The notes: a model not told the origin generated them from the sequence alone. Positions 1 to 13,468 are shown, numbered from the stretch's first letter. The stretch is DNA of 60,111 nucleotides from Ichthyophonus hoferi (GCA_002751075.1 NAOQ01000033.1:204626-264736), one strand, 5' to 3'. Program-made: numbers and translations.

Positions 1-1179
1 AAGATCCAGAAACTTCTCTACTTTTGTCACATAGCTTACTTTCTAACATATTTATCTCTCTCTTCATCTCTATGCCCTCCTCTCACTTTAAAAAAACTCA
101 TCCTTTTACTTATATTTTTATCCTGGCTATTAAACATTGTTTGATTAATTTATTTCCAGCTACTGTTACTTTTATTTCTTGGTATTTGGTCTGCTTTTAG
201 TTCTTCCTTATGAATCCATTTTTAAATTTTATTGCTAGACACCCGGGTCCCATATTGTCTTTTGCAGATTTATAGATCATTTGATCACTTCAGTACGGGG
301 TGTAGTTCTAAGTCAGTGAGGTTAATGACATGGGCGGAATATAGTATGGTTACTCATTAATATGGCAAGATATTAACTTAATATGGTAATATAGCTAGAG
401 ACTGAAAAGTAGAATGTTGTTATTATTGCGTATAGATATACATATGGATATATCTAGATATAGATTTGGATATGTGGGCACCATGTCTAGTAAAAATGGT
501 TTTAGAATTATGGCATAGCTTCCTTATTCCTTATCTATTCCTTTTTCTGACGTTTTACTGTGTTTCATTATTATCCTTTTGTGCCTTCTCCATATTGACA
601 GATAAGGAACCATTATCTCCTAGGTATACAATACATTTAAAGACAATGGTTAAAAAACAGCACAGCTAAGAGATGAAGAAGCAACGTTAATACACTGTTA
701 CTCTCACTTCTATATATTGATGAAAAAAATGATATATAACACGTGCCTATTCTTAGCACCATTGATACCTCTCCTTTACCTATCCTTTCTCTTAACCAGT
801 TAAGTTTTAATCAATATCAACAAGTACACTTTAGTATGCAGAGAACCCAATCAGATTACCACTATATATACTGACCAATAAAAAACCATATTTATATTTG
901 TGATTTACACGGCTTCACACGTAACCGTTGTATAGACCACATTAAGGCCATAATAGTAGATGCCATTTAGGAAATAGGCAGTCAACCCATTAGATAGTTA
1001 AATTTCTATTTATTATGCATTAACTTTAAAATGTAATAAAAGTGCTAGCTACTCCGATATATAATATGAGTTTTTTAGTTCGGCGATGTTTGGTTTAATC
1101 AGGTAGATTATCTTTGGGCATTCCAATGATATATACATTTATATCAACCTCTCTGCCCCTCTCTCTTCCCCTTCTACAG
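1..1179. other. Probable intron of PGAP3, no exon recognised
   Basis: This stretch precedes the first recognisable PGAP3 exon and ends in a good polypyrimidine tract and acceptor (CTTCTACAG at 1171-1179). The cysteine-rich lumenal N-terminus that PGAP3 proteins carry before the first membrane helix was not found here in any frame, so it probably lies upstream of the window. The sequence is AT-rich with short runs only. Confidence 0.5.
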
Positions 1180-4100
1180 TGGCCATTTATTCGACTGCTA
1201 GGTATTCAAGAACCTGCCTCTGTGTTTGCCTCTATACTTAATGGACTTGGTCATTATTATGGATATCTTCGCCTATCACGTCTATCCCCTCGAAGGTGAG
1301 AGGGCATAGATGAAGTGGGGGCTCATAGTATTTAAGTATTTTCACTTGTATTAGGTATTTTTTTAGAATCATATTCGGCCTACTGAATTGCAATCATAGC
1401 ATCTTCTTTTGAATGTTTTCCAACCTTTACTTCTTGTTCTTTGAGAATCGACCGTATCAATGGAGATAGATGCCCTGTCAGTATCTAAAGTGCCTACGGT
1501 AATAGGGATATGTATATGTTATGTGTGGAGATACGATAATATTTGCTGGTTTAAAATTTTCATCTGCTTAAGTCTTCCGCTACAAAACCGCTAGCTCCAA
1601 ATGAGCACGTAGTTCCTATACTATTTTCCTTATCTTTTATTTTTACTTTATTTGGCCTCTCCTCCTCTTCTTTTTCTTTTTTTTAATGTTTCAATGCGTT
1701 TTTTCTGTATGGTTCATTCGGGATAGATATTAACAAATGAGTATGCAAAACCCCAATGTTTATTTATAGCCTCACAGGTGCATTTCCACACTTATGAAAC
1801 AGGTCTTAATGTATGTCTTCAAAAAAAGTATTAAATCATTTACTTGTGTACGTATGGGAAAATAGACTTAGCAAATGAACTAAACCCACTCCCTAAATAG
1901 TATACTGTGACTAGGTTTAATTATTTTCCATTCCCACGCTCACTCGGATTTGAGAAGCGTATCTATGTATGTATAGACAACCAGGCAGAAGTTTACAAAC
2001 ATATCTCACCCATTCATTGTGTACACTAATAAACATATACATACCTAAACCTGTAGTATGCGTAAGTGTTACACTCCTCTAAATAAGCATCCAGTATCCT
2101 TACACAATTTATACATTGTAAATATCTATAAGCTTATGTATAAATGCATATACATATACATGTATGTACCATATGATGTTATAGATATACTAATACAAAA
2201 TTGCACTATTATACTATCACACTATCAAATACAATACTGTAATATCCATAGTTACAGACTGTTAGGTATATGGAAGTTATGGGGGCTGGTTTCAATGAAT
2301 GCATGGTTCTGGTCCTGTATTTTCCATAGCAGAGATCTCGGATTTACAGAGATGATGGTAAGGAATTGATGTATTTGTCTTTTTTTTTCTATGGAAATTG
2401 ATGTATATCTATCTCTCTTTCTACTTCTCAGAATATATATGTATACATACATTTTCATGTTTAAATTATATTTTTCTTCCCTAGTTAGTTTATATATATC
2501 TTTCTCTTTCTCTTTTTGCATTTTCACCCTTTCTCTTATCCAGCCAAGTTCCATTTATCTCGGTTCACTGCTTGTATTTTTTTGTTTATTTTATCTTCCA
2601 CTCTCCTGACTTAACTTAAATCTTTTATAATTCCTTTGCACCTTCTTCTAATATGCATAATATATGAAGAGATGCTAGTTACCCATTGGTTGTTTATATT
2701 ACTGTACTACTATATACTAGCGATTGCTTTATTTTAACTATGGTTTCTTATTATCTTTCTCAGTGATTTTTTTATTTATACTCTCCTAATTGTCAATATT
2801 TTGTACACATGTACACACCTCCAGGACTATTTCTCAGCCTTTGCTGTCATTCTCTTCCAAACTTATGCTGTAATTCTTCACACTGGTGGATTTATTGCAT
2901 GGAGACTGAAAAACGTTATAGCCTTTGCTTTATTATGTAAGAATCAATAACATTTTAATTGACATCCTGAATAGACACATTTTATTGGTAGTTATTCACA
3001 ATTATTTGTTAATGCATATAAGTATGTATATGTGGATATGTGGTCTTGTTAATTCTTTCTATTTTTCTCCCACTATACCATACCTTACCTTTAACCCCTC
3101 TTATATATTTAAACCCATCTTTTTCTATTTTTTTGTCGGAATAAAAGGAGATTATTATTGATTATGTAATTGTTGTTTAAAGGCTTAAAGGAATATTGAT
3201 ATTGGATGTTAAAAAGGAGTATATGTTCATATTAAGTATAGAGACGTCGGAAGTGGAAGGAGATATGTTATGAAATTGTTGGAGAAACATTAATGATAAC
3301 GGGATGAAACCACAGAATATGCGAGTCTATATACTAATAATCAGCTTTCTTGTTTATTGAATTGGGAATATGTATATATACATGTATGTATGTGCTCTTA
3401 GGATTATCAGATGTTTAAACCTTGTATATTAGTGCTGACTTGCCCTCATTCCTACCATCTTTCTTCATTTTCCTTCAAAAACGCACTCCTATCCCAGTGT
3501 TTTATGGAAACCATGTGACATATCTAGCAACGCGACACCGGTTTGACTATGGCTACAACATGGCTGTCAATGTGGCTTTTAGTGTGACACATGGGTTAGT
3601 TAACGTTCATATTCTGCATGTATATACCCGAGCCCTTGCACACGATATATTGTATGTCTTCATGACTATTACCAATATATACCTCACACTTTCTTACTAT
3701 TACTATTTGGCATATGTACACAAACCTGACTACTCTCACAGGCATTATTATTGTTACCATTTCTCTAACAGACAGATTCTCGATTCTCAGTGTATCATGT
3801 GTAGCATTTGCCTATGTTGGAACTGTATGTTGTTTCACTCTATATCCTTCTGTTTCTTTCTCCATTCTTATTTTCTTTTCCTTCCGTTTCTATCTGGCTC
3901 TTCTCCCCTTATTATTTTTATATTTATATATAGGCACACATCCTACACTCTTTTTATTGTTGCATCTATTGTATGTGCCTGAACTAGGTGCAACTGGTTG
4001 GTTAGTAGCCATATCATGCTCTTCTGATCTATATTAATTATGATTATAAACATTCCCCTTATCAAACATGCATTCATCGCTTTTATTCATTATGGTCGGC

Positions 4101-4990
4101 AAAAAAGAAAGAAAATATCAGGTCTCTGTCCAAATATTTGTACAGAAAGAATATGATTTGGTATATAGGTAAATTCATCTATAAATTTTCACTTTTCTTA
4201 TATTAATACTGTCTAGTAAAATTGGATTATTATATTGAGGTCATTTGTACTGTAAGAAATATTAAAATCCAGTAAGTAATACTAATAATTGGCCAATACA
4301 CATGATTAAATACAATTAAATCTAATTGTAGTGTTGGTCTCATAGGCCTTCAATATGACTGTTGTGTTACTATTGAAATTTAATGAATACCTGTCCAACT
4401 GTCACTCTTCAGTATGTATTGTTTGTAAAATTTATTGAATTGAAAAAACAAGAAGAATTTTAAAAGCGATCCTGTAACAGAATTTTATGTCTTTTTAAGA
4501 CGCAATTTTCTTAGAAAGTTATTATAAAACTATGATTTTAACTTGAAACCCAAAACATATAGACATATTTACCATGATAATGAAAAGCCTATATTATCCA
4601 CTATGGAATGAAGTAGTATTAAAACTAAGTCAAAGTCTACATACTAATATTGGAAAACTCACCCACCCACCTTTCTATTTCTGCACTCCTATTCTCTCTT
4701 TGTGTATCTATATTTTTATGTCTCTCGGACTCTGTCTTCTTTTCCACAGTTTAATATGGCTTATCTGGTGTATTCATAATTGGAACACAAAGCCCTATGT
4801 GTGGAGATGTGTCATGGTTATTCTTGCCTGTGGTGCTTTCATGGCATTCGAACTTTTAGATTTTCCTCCATTATTTTGGACATTTGATGCACACAGCCTG
4901 TGGCACTTTGGCACAGCTCTTTTAATTCCTCAGATGTATAAATTCATTCTAGAGGATGCACTTCATGAGGACAAATGGCAGAAAATATAG
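1180..4990 (+). CDS. PGAP3: Post-GPI attachment to proteins factor 3 (PER1-like), 5' partial
   Basis: PGAP3/PER1 is a multi-pass ER/Golgi membrane protein that removes a fatty acid from GPI anchors during lipid remodelling. Five exons join in phase: 1180-1295, 2258-2357, 2825-2936, 3498-3594 and 4750-4990 (TAG). They give 221 residues. Family landmarks appear in order: WPFIRLLGIQEPASVFASILNG, seen here as WPF..QEPAS..NG; NAWFWS..FHSRD; DYFSAFAVIL; RFDYGYNM; and ELLDFPPLFW..DAHSLWH. The conserved histidines of the CREST hydrolase superfamily (FHSRD and DAHSLWH) are present. The link between exons 1 and 2 (RLSPRRLLG) is a little shorter than in human, so a tiny exon may be missed. The cysteine-rich N-terminus is outside the window. 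Codon use is AT-rich, unlike EIF3E and SERBP1 downstream. Confidence 0.93.
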
Positions 4991-5215
4991 GTTATCCAGA
5001 TAGTTGCTCACCAATACACTTATCTCTACAGGTGACTCTTCCATTATGTCTTTCTGTTCCTAGAGCGTATGCATTCATTTTTAGATATTCTTTTATCTTT
5101 CTATTAACTGCTGGCACTTTGCCACAATAAATGATTATTAGATTCTATCAGAATCTTTCCGTTCTAGTGACTTGTCTACAGCCGTCGGGATCTCCAATTG
5201 TTTATTTGATAGTAG

Positions 5216-5592
5216 GTAATTTTTCTGGACCAGCGGCAATAATAGTCACTTGATCGGATTTGTCTTTAAGGCACAGTTGTTGTGTTAGAGGTTCTATTGA
5301 AGGCCCATAAACCGACTCTCTAGTTAACTGGCTGTAGTGATTATTTATGCCTTTGTTCTAATTCAGAAAAAATTGATGCTTTGATTCCCTTGGATGCGAA
5401 TGTGGAAATTGAAAAATAAGATAGATTAGTAAGGGGTGATATATGATGATGTAAATAACAACTATTGTCACTATTTTGTATTAGTAAACAGTTCTCTGAG
5501 TTCTGAACGAGCGAGAGATCTGGACGCTGATAATCATATGTGAGTGCTAACGGTGGATTAGACATTAAAATAACAATGTGGCTATTACATAC
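5216..5592 (+). repeat. Old repeat copy related to 28060-28615 (LTR/leader type)
   Basis: The segment shares long blocks with 28060-28185 and 28400-28615. Shared landmarks include TTTAAGGC.CAGTTG, GACTCTCTAG, CTGTTCTA or TTGTTCTA, and CGAGAGATCTGG. The other copy carries a primer-binding-site remnant between the two blocks; here that place holds only a degenerate version. I read it as a degraded LTR-plus-leader fragment of a Ty1/copia-type element in plus orientation. It is old and fragmentary. Confidence 0.6.
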
Positions 5593-6724
5593 ATATAATT
5601 AAATGCGAAGTGTTGTGTGTGTTACAAGACCTTCATCATATTTTTGCTACTCATTACCGCGTATGCGTGAGCGGGTCATTTATTACTGACTTTTGTCTGG
5701 CCTACAATACTATGATCATAACAGTATTAGAAAAAACAAGTTCTCAATTTACAGCCTTTACGTCAAATTCTTTTAGTAGAAGTCTTGAATGCTGCTACCA
5801 TTTCAAAGATAAATATCCTGGCCTAAAACTATCAGAAGCCCTTCTAGAAGTATTATCTTTTCAATGCATTTCCCTAGAGTCCGAATTATTTTGAGATATT
5901 AATCTAAACAATAAGATTGCTCTTTCATGATCTAGCATGAAATTTTTGCCACTGAATGATGACTATGCATGAAATAATGAAAAATTAAAATATAATTGAT
6001 TAATAAATCCTATTTAATTTTTATTTTATCTCATGTTAAGTTGCTGTGGTATTCGTAAATGGTTCGGGAATTCGGATTGTGACAGGAATTTTTATAATTC
6101 CTGCGAAAAAAACAGCGCAAATAAAAAGCATTTAAGAATTTGTATAAAACATAATCCTAATAATTTATTGGTTAAAATATAGCATTGTTTATTATATAAT
6201 GATAAAATATTTAATTTAATGGGAAATGAATACCACGCCTCGCCAGATTTGTGTTTTATGTTTATTAACTAGTGATTTTCGGATGCCTAATATACATTTT
6301 ATCTAATATTTATGTCAAGATGGATTTCAGAGGTACACTATTTTATTTTATATGGTTTTTACTAAATACTTGCTCACTCACGAAGTTAACACTTATTTTC
6401 TTGCTCCATTATATTTTATGTTAAAGGTTTATTTCTATTCTTGTCACTTTTTATCCATATTTACTTCAGCTTTGTTAGAACACACCAGTTCATTCTTAAC
6501 GTCTTACTGTAGTTCGTATGACAAATTTCAATGATATTGAGCCCAGAAGCGATTGTTCTCTCCTTAACTAATAGATCTTGCTAGATTGAATAATCATTGA
6601 GTATAACACACAGCTCTTTGTTCACGTTAATCACGTTAATTAGAGTATATTTCCTTCCTATTTCTTATATCAGTTAAGCAGACGTTATATGTAAGTGACT
6701 CTATATTATTGCTTCTATTTTTAG
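5593..6724. other. AT-rich intergenic DNA, nothing recognised
   Basis: Open frames here (for example 5610-5894 and 6352-6534) match no family I recognise and have no convincing splice context. No RNA gene was seen. Confidence 0.5.
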
Positions 6725-7860
6725 GCCTTGCTGTGACGAAGTTACGCTTTGTTCCCAGATGGATAGTCAACAATGTAACCCCCCGAAAAATGAAGGCCTC
6801 GCATCATCGTTTTTTTCAGTGGTATCAGTGAGTATCCCAACTCAATAGTGAATGGCATCTCTTACTATTACTATTACTTTTACATTCATGATAGCATTTT
6901 TCATTCCGTGCATATCTTTGTTAAGACACTACAATATAAAGTTTATGATTATGCAACGTATACCCTAGTAGAGGTTCCTGTATATAAGCACCTGCTTGTG
7001 CTAACGCTATCTACTTGCACTCAGGGTCACACCACATATTGATTGTGCATTTTTTAATATATATACTAGTTACTTCATTAACACAAGAGGATAGAGTCTG
7101 CCTATACTAATAAACACGATGTGCGTTGATGAAATCCTGAAATATGTTATGTAAAGACATATATATGAATGCTTTATATATATATATAAAAGCTGTCGTA
7201 CATTATTATTATTATTATTATTCTTTGCTTTTGCAGAATTTTTTATGAATCTTTCCAGTCGCTACAACTGTATGTAAAATATACTATGTTTATTTTGCAT
7301 TTTTAGATGACGTTTTTTGCCTATTGCTTTCTATTCAGTGCTCTTATGTGTATACATATGACCATCAATATTTATGCGTGTAAACCTGAACACAGCCTGT
7401 GCTTAAACGTAGTAATGGCTATTTTCATACTATACAGTGCGACATATATTGAGAACCAAAATAACGTTGCCATGCCGATATTCCATACCGTAGTATTATT
7501 TTTTATGGTTAACTACGGGATGCGATACCATCAATCCCTTGGTATGTTTCTGTTTCTCATTTATTTTCTTTCAAACCCTCATTGTTAGTCCGCTCATTTT
7601 TTGCTTTTTATTTCTCTCCCTATCTCTGCTGATTCTTAATTTACCTTTCTTTGGGAGGTTTTTTTCTTGTCATTACGCACATCGTCTCCTCTTGCCCTGG
7701 CACCTTATTTTTTGGGAACCAAACTTCATGTGTGCATATAATATATGAATGTATTTTTATCTTTATATAATTAGTATTTTTTTGCATAATAGTCTGTAGT
7801 ATTGTTATATTTCCTCTCCATCATATTCAGCAGTATGCAATCATATCCATATAAGTGGTG
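6725..7860 (+). CDS. Candidate multi-exon membrane protein, unidentified fragment
   Basis: I do not recognise this gene. Three segments have good splice signals and matching phases: 6725-6827 (ends before GTGAGT), 7307-7541 (ends before GTATG) and a possible short exon 7831-7860 (acceptor TTCAG, a CAGCAG tandem acceptor, then donor GTATGT). The first encodes a cysteine-containing stretch (CCDEV..LCSQ..QQCN). The second encodes three hydrophobic helices (about FFAYCFLFSALMCIHMTI, VVMAIFILYSATY and PIFHTVVLFFMV). This looks like the start of a multi-pass membrane protein with a Cys-rich outer loop, but no start codon or downstream exons could be placed. It could also be a decayed gene or chance hydrophobic AT-rich sequence. 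Confidence 0.25.
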
Positions 7861-10800
7861 GTATGTCACCTTCTTACCTTTTGAAAAAATTCTCTCTCTG
7901 CTCGATTCTTCAATGTTTTATATTTGTGTTTTCTCTCTGGTATGCTCTTTCTCCTCCCTCTATTTACATATACGTCTACATCTGTTTTTGTATATCTTGC
8001 GTGCATGTTGGTTTATCTGCTCATTCGAGTATGTTGCCTCCAACTGGTTGGTCCAGATAATGACTCTTTAATAGCCATTGGATTAAAACTGACGTGTAGG
8101 CATATATATGTATGATATTATAGGCTGGTAGATGGTATTGTATGATGTCGTAGATATGGTGGTATAATAATAGAATTAAACTATTACACCAAGCTTTGTA
8201 TTTCTTGGTGTGTTGTCTTAAGATTACCATGAAGGAACAGATGAATACGTGGAAGACAAAAAAGATATAGTGGGAATATATTGCTTTATAGTGGTCTCTA
8301 TACACTTACACCTAAGATTTCCAGCATGAATGTGCACATGTTATAAGCCACGTGCTTTGGCATTCATAACATTCAGACATACACCTGCAACTATAGATAC
8401 ATGCATGTGGATTGATCATCTGTATCATATTTGCTGAAGATATCACTCAATCCCTTATAAAGATGATGTAATCTGTTTTCATAATATTTACTATGTTCAA
8501 AAGCGAGTTTTTTTATTGCTTTTAGTGACATTTATTTATTTGCATTTTATTGATTTTGTAGAGGTGTTGTTGGTAGTAGGCATTTGTCACCATGATAACA
8601 TTTCCGTATATTTTTGTATGTGGAAAAATGGAAATTACACCGGAAGACTTGCTAATTTTTTTAAATACTCGCAGGTCATGTCGGTGTACGATACTACTGA
8701 ATACCCTAGTAAAAGGGATCACTCCGCAACTCTTATCCTTTATAATAATTTTAGCTTGGTCGTGTAGGAAAATAAATTGGTTACCACGGCATGCTATAGT
8801 GGTGGAGAAAATATAAGGTCCTCTTCACTAACACCAATTAGTTAATAAAAAATTGTCAAATAACTCCTTGTCGTTAGTTACTATTGTATTACAAATATGT
8901 TTTGGCTTTCCTGGGGTTGTTTCACTATAGTCGTAGTCAGACTGTATTGGTAAACATCTGGTGAGTAGATGTACATATATATATGTTAGCATGTATATGT
9001 TAAAATGTTTAGAATATTAAAGAATAGATTAGTCCTGGTTCCAATTTCCCGCTCAGACATTTGAAAACGAAAAGTGGACACATACTTATATATGTATATA
9101 TGAAAACTAGCCGCCACTGTGATCTTAGCTAGTATATCTAAATTAACCACTCTTAATATAACTTAAAAATGAAATAGTGTTGCTACATAAATATAGAAAT
9201 TTTACTCCATAGTAGGAGACCTAGAACTATTCGTGCTTTTCTATAGATTTACATTTATTCATCATGTAATATAGCGTATAAAAGAATGGTAGCATACAAC
9301 ATGACATAATAGGATTGAGTTCATTTGTTATTTTATTTTTTTGTATAACCTTAATTTTTAATTTCAGTTAATCATAAGTAACTACTTTAATCGTCACTTA
9401 GCAACTTTATGCCTAGTTCAAAGTATAGTATATAATATAATAATCATATCTATCATAATAACTTGGTGTATATATTAATTGTGCTATTTATATTAAGCAG
9501 TCATCCATAAAAAAAATTACATCTAGTCAGTACTCTATACACCTAAGTATTGATTGCACTCACATATATCTGTATACATATATACCATACCATTATTAAA
9601 TTAATATTGATATCTATTACCCAAGATAAGAATATTGCATGATGTGCTAATTGGTTTTGTTGTTAACATTTATAAACTAGGCACATCATTGGTCTTTAAA
9701 TTGGGTTAATATATTTGTAAAAATCCATTGGATTATTTATAATGGGTAAGAATATATTTCAAAGGTCTCATTGCGCTTAGATATATTGCCCATTATTGTT
9801 GTTATTAACTTGGTTTATTACATAGTAGAGATTATTTTAACGATTATTTATTCATGCCCAAATGTACTTAACATGCATTCTTAATTTAAACCAAGCCTGA
9901 ATCACTCATGAAAATGATGGTGTATATTTTTACGTGTATAAATAGATATATTGTAAACATTCATAAAATGCTATTGAAATATTTTGATTGGGACATCTAT
10001 TCAATGAAATGTGTACATGTATGCCAATGTGCTATGAATAGCCAATTGTATATGTAGTTGTAAAAGTGAATAAACAAGGATGTGTGTTGCTAGGCGTTCT
10101 GCATGTTATTTCAATACCGGGCTTACTTTTTTATTCAATATGTGATTATGATAAGTTTGTTTCCTGGCTTCATAAGCAGTACGGGAATAATTACTGGAAT
10201 ATTACACCAATCAGACATCGGAAATTCTAGCGCAATATTGGTATGCTGTTGTTGTACAATTATTTAGGAATAAATATTTTAGTATGTACACAAATTGTTG
10301 CAATCAACCTTGTCAATTGTAAATAAATATACAATATACCATATTTATACCCATTACTATAATAAATAAAATAGAACGCCTTGATCGCCGTCTGTACTAG
10401 AATATTTTTAGAGAGATAGATATTGCTGACTGTATTATTGTTCCTTGTCAATCTACCTAGTCTATCCCGTTTTTCTTTTTGCCTTAAGTCGATGCAACCA
10501 TATATATTTATCCATGAACTTCAGACATATATATCACTGTGTCTTAAAATAAAATTGACTTGTTCTACTCGGTGGTACTCCTAGTGGTTTTTGTTAGTAC
10601 ACTCATAATCTTCTTCTATAACAGTACATATCTGGTAGCCCCTCTTTCTCCTTTCTCATTAGTCAGGCTTGTTATATCTTGATTCACTCAGCCCCCCAAA
10701 ACAAAAAACCTTCCCCCGCCCCAAATTCCTTAGTTTCTAAAAAATCTACAATAATTTTGAATCGTAGATTGCAATTTTCACATTTTGCTTTTATTTCTAG

Positions 10801-11305
10801 TGCAAGCCCTAGATCTGATGTCACATATAGTAGGCCTAGATCTTGGCCGATCGAATAATATATACTCTGTCCCCGCAAGAAACATTAAATACAGATGTGC
10901 TGTAATAAATGGGGTAGCCGGGTTTCTCGCACTTGGAAAAAAATCTTAAACTTGGCTAATAAAAATTTGGACTTTTGAATTCTTAAAAAAAAATTGATGG
11001 GACCTATGACTTTTTGAAAATACATAGCATTTGATCATTACCTTCCAGCTCCATATTTAACGTGTCAGTATGACATCATTGGATAATTTGAGCCACGCCA
11101 TGATATCCATACACAAATATAAAAGGTTTAACTAGAAGAATCAACATAAATAAATATAGTATGGACTAAACTTGTTACAAATTCAAAAATACTCAATTGA
11201 TGAATGTTGAATTATATGCATCTAATTTACCACCCTCTCTACAACATTGAAAGCCAAACGAAATAGTGCGATAAACGAGGGAACCACAAAGGCATCTAGG
11301 TAAAC
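7861..11305. other. Long AT-rich stretch, no supported gene
   Basis: Several hydrophobic open frames (7802-8115, 8516-8816) occur but lack family motifs or consistent splice sites. From about 8820 to 11220 the DNA is very AT-rich with scattered TATATA runs. A near-CRE sequence TGACATCA lies at 11071-11078, about 230 bases before the COX14-like start codon. Confidence 0.5.
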
Positions 11306-11500
11306 ATGGTGAAGTTCACGAAGAATCGGGTCTACGATATCCTTCATCGCTCAGTAGTAAGCTTTACCTTGATAATGACTGGATTATGGATGTTGGATCT
11401 CAGTGTTATGTATTTAAAGCTTCGGAATCGAAATCGAGAAAGGCAAGCTATTTTAGAAGCAACAGAGAATGCCTTGAGTCAAGATCAAAGGCCCGAGTAG
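11306..11500 (+). CDS. COX14: COX14-like cytochrome c oxidase assembly protein
   Basis: This is a single-exon 64-residue protein starting in a good context (AAAC-ATG-GTG) and ending in TAG. A short basic N-terminus leads into YDILHRSVV, then one membrane segment at about residues 15-37, then a charged tail (KLRNRNRERQ and more). Size, single helix and the D-x-LHR motif just before the helix match fungal Cox14, a mitochondrial inner-membrane protein that helps assemble and regulate COX1 translation in complex IV. Human COX14 (C12orf62) has a similar plan but less obvious sequence match. The call rests on a short protein, so another small single-helix mitochondrial protein remains possible. It stands alone, with no close neighbour. 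Confidence 0.6.
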   Translation: MVKFTKNRVYDILHRSVVSFTLIMTGLWMLDLSVMYLKLRNRNRERQAILEATENALSQDQRPE

Positions 11501-11939
11501 AGCTTATTGTAAACCCGTATTCAAGTGAAGACCTGTTCTGTATTATTTTCTTACATGATGCACCTGCTATTGACTTCGCCAGTTGATCTTTATCTCAGTA
11601 GACTTAATCGAATATTCCTCTTGGTAGACGAGGATAACACTTACTCAATATTATTATTTTATTATCTATCCGCCTGGGGCGCTCAGCATTTGTGACACAT
11701 CAATTGGGATTTTAAAGCCCAAAGCCTTAACTGGTATTAGTGTATAGTAATAAAATTGACTAAAATTAAGTGCAAACTTGTGCCTGCTATTTATCTTGTT
11801 TTTTTGTAAATAGGGTATAGATTTTTGTTATTAGTGACCTTTGTAGGATGCATGGTAAGTATGTTTTTCTAAGTTGTATTGCAACATTAATGTACTCAAA
11901 CTTCAAAGCGCACCAAAAAAATAAATTAAGTAAGTTAAA
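11501..11939. other. Intergenic DNA downstream of COX14
   Basis: AT-rich sequence with no gene recognised. Confidence 0.5.
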
Positions 11940-12077
11940 AAAATATTTTCTTTTAAAAAAATAACTAGTCACATAGTGCTGCGTATATATAATTTTCTTA
12001 CATGACTCGGTTCTTTCTATACTCTCTATTTAACCTGTAGTAAAAATAGATTTATTGGGGTCATACTAAATAATATA
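11940..12077 (+). repeat. Left copy of exact 138-bp duplication bordering a gap
   Basis: These 138 bases recur without any visible change at 12669-12806, a constant offset of 729. The two copies lie directly against the two sides of the N run. That is the pattern expected when overlapping contig ends were scaffolded without being merged. Confidence 0.9.
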
Positions 12078-12668
12078 NNNNNNNNNNNNNNNNNNNNNNN
12101 NNNNNNNNNNNNNNNNNNNNNNNNNNNNNNNNNNNNNNNNNNNNNNNNNNNNNNNNNNNNNNNNNNNNNNNNNNNNNNNNNNNNNNNNNNNNNNNNNNNN
12201 NNNNNNNNNNNNNNNNNNNNNNNNNNNNNNNNNNNNNNNNNNNNNNNNNNNNNNNNNNNNNNNNNNNNNNNNNNNNNNNNNNNNNNNNNNNNNNNNNNNN
12301 NNNNNNNNNNNNNNNNNNNNNNNNNNNNNNNNNNNNNNNNNNNNNNNNNNNNNNNNNNNNNNNNNNNNNNNNNNNNNNNNNNNNNNNNNNNNNNNNNNNN
12401 NNNNNNNNNNNNNNNNNNNNNNNNNNNNNNNNNNNNNNNNNNNNNNNNNNNNNNNNNNNNNNNNNNNNNNNNNNNNNNNNNNNNNNNNNNNNNNNNNNNN
12501 NNNNNNNNNNNNNNNNNNNNNNNNNNNNNNNNNNNNNNNNNNNNNNNNNNNNNNNNNNNNNNNNNNNNNNNNNNNNNNNNNNNNNNNNNNNNNNNNNNNN
12601 NNNNNNNNNNNNNNNNNNNNNNNNNNNNNNNNNNNNNNNNNNNNNNNNNNNNNNNNNNNNNNNNNNNN
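12078..12668. other. Assembly gap (591 N)
   Basis: A run of N bounded by the same 138 bases on both sides. The gap may be false, with a negative true size. Confidence 0.97.
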
Positions 12669-12806
12669 AAAATATTTTCTTTTAAAAAAATAACTAGTCA
12701 CATAGTGCTGCGTATATATAATTTTCTTACATGACTCGGTTCTTTCTATACTCTCTATTTAACCTGTAGTAAAAATAGATTTATTGGGGTCATACTAAAT
12801 AATATA
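12669..12806 (+). repeat. Right copy of exact 138-bp duplication bordering a gap
   Basis: Identical to 11940-12077, see that entry. Confidence 0.9.
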
Positions 12807-13468
12807 TTTAAGTCGTTTGCCAATCCATTAATGTTTTCTGTACTGTAATGTTAAACAAATTGAGTTAAAAATAAATATATACTTTTAAGATAGTTGGATT
12901 AAACTGTTGGCCAACCCAGTCCAGTACCAAGTTGTTCATCTTCTATTGAAAAGAATATTTGCACAACCAGCGTAAGCTTTTGGGGTCATTCGTAGTTCAT
13001 TACTCATCCTTGCACTGTACATATGAATAATACTCTGGTGCCGTGTCAGTATAATATATTTGGTAGGATGATAGATATCCTCACATAGGATAATGGTTTT
13101 ACGCCACTCTGTGTGATTACCTTGATGACAGTATGCATTTGGAGAATCCTGTCCATGCAGATCTGTTAGAGGGACGTACAAACGTAATCTTAACACGGTG
13201 GCACATTATAAACACCAAAAATTACTAGAAGGCTAACTAGATGAATTAAGTGTAGCTCCGCAAAAACAGGACACTTCGTGCATCCCAGTTCACAATCCCA
13301 TTAATTGGGAATATGATTCTCATTACCCAATTTTAACCTTTCATTGTAAGATATTAATAGTATCCTACCCTAGGGATCAATTCAAAAAAGATTACGTCTG
13401 TGTTTTTACATACCCACCACCTAAGAATAATTCATATGATCCCTTTGATACCAATCTACAGAGCAATA
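12807..13468. other. Intergenic DNA, possible old element remains
   Basis: No gene recognised. The segment runs up to a primer-binding-site remnant at 13469-13495, so its right part may be a decayed LTR, but no second copy was found in the window. Confidence 0.35.

Noticed and set aside
5446-5512. Perfect C box ATGATGA followed about 55 bases later by CTGA
   Set aside because: It lies in a repeat copy, the related copy at 28470 lacks the C box, and there is no terminal stem or rRNA complement.
5610-5894. 94-residue open frame
   Set aside because: No family match, no splice context, and it begins beside an old repeat.
12066-12701. 211-residue open frame on the minus strand
   Set aside because: It is made almost entirely of N bases.
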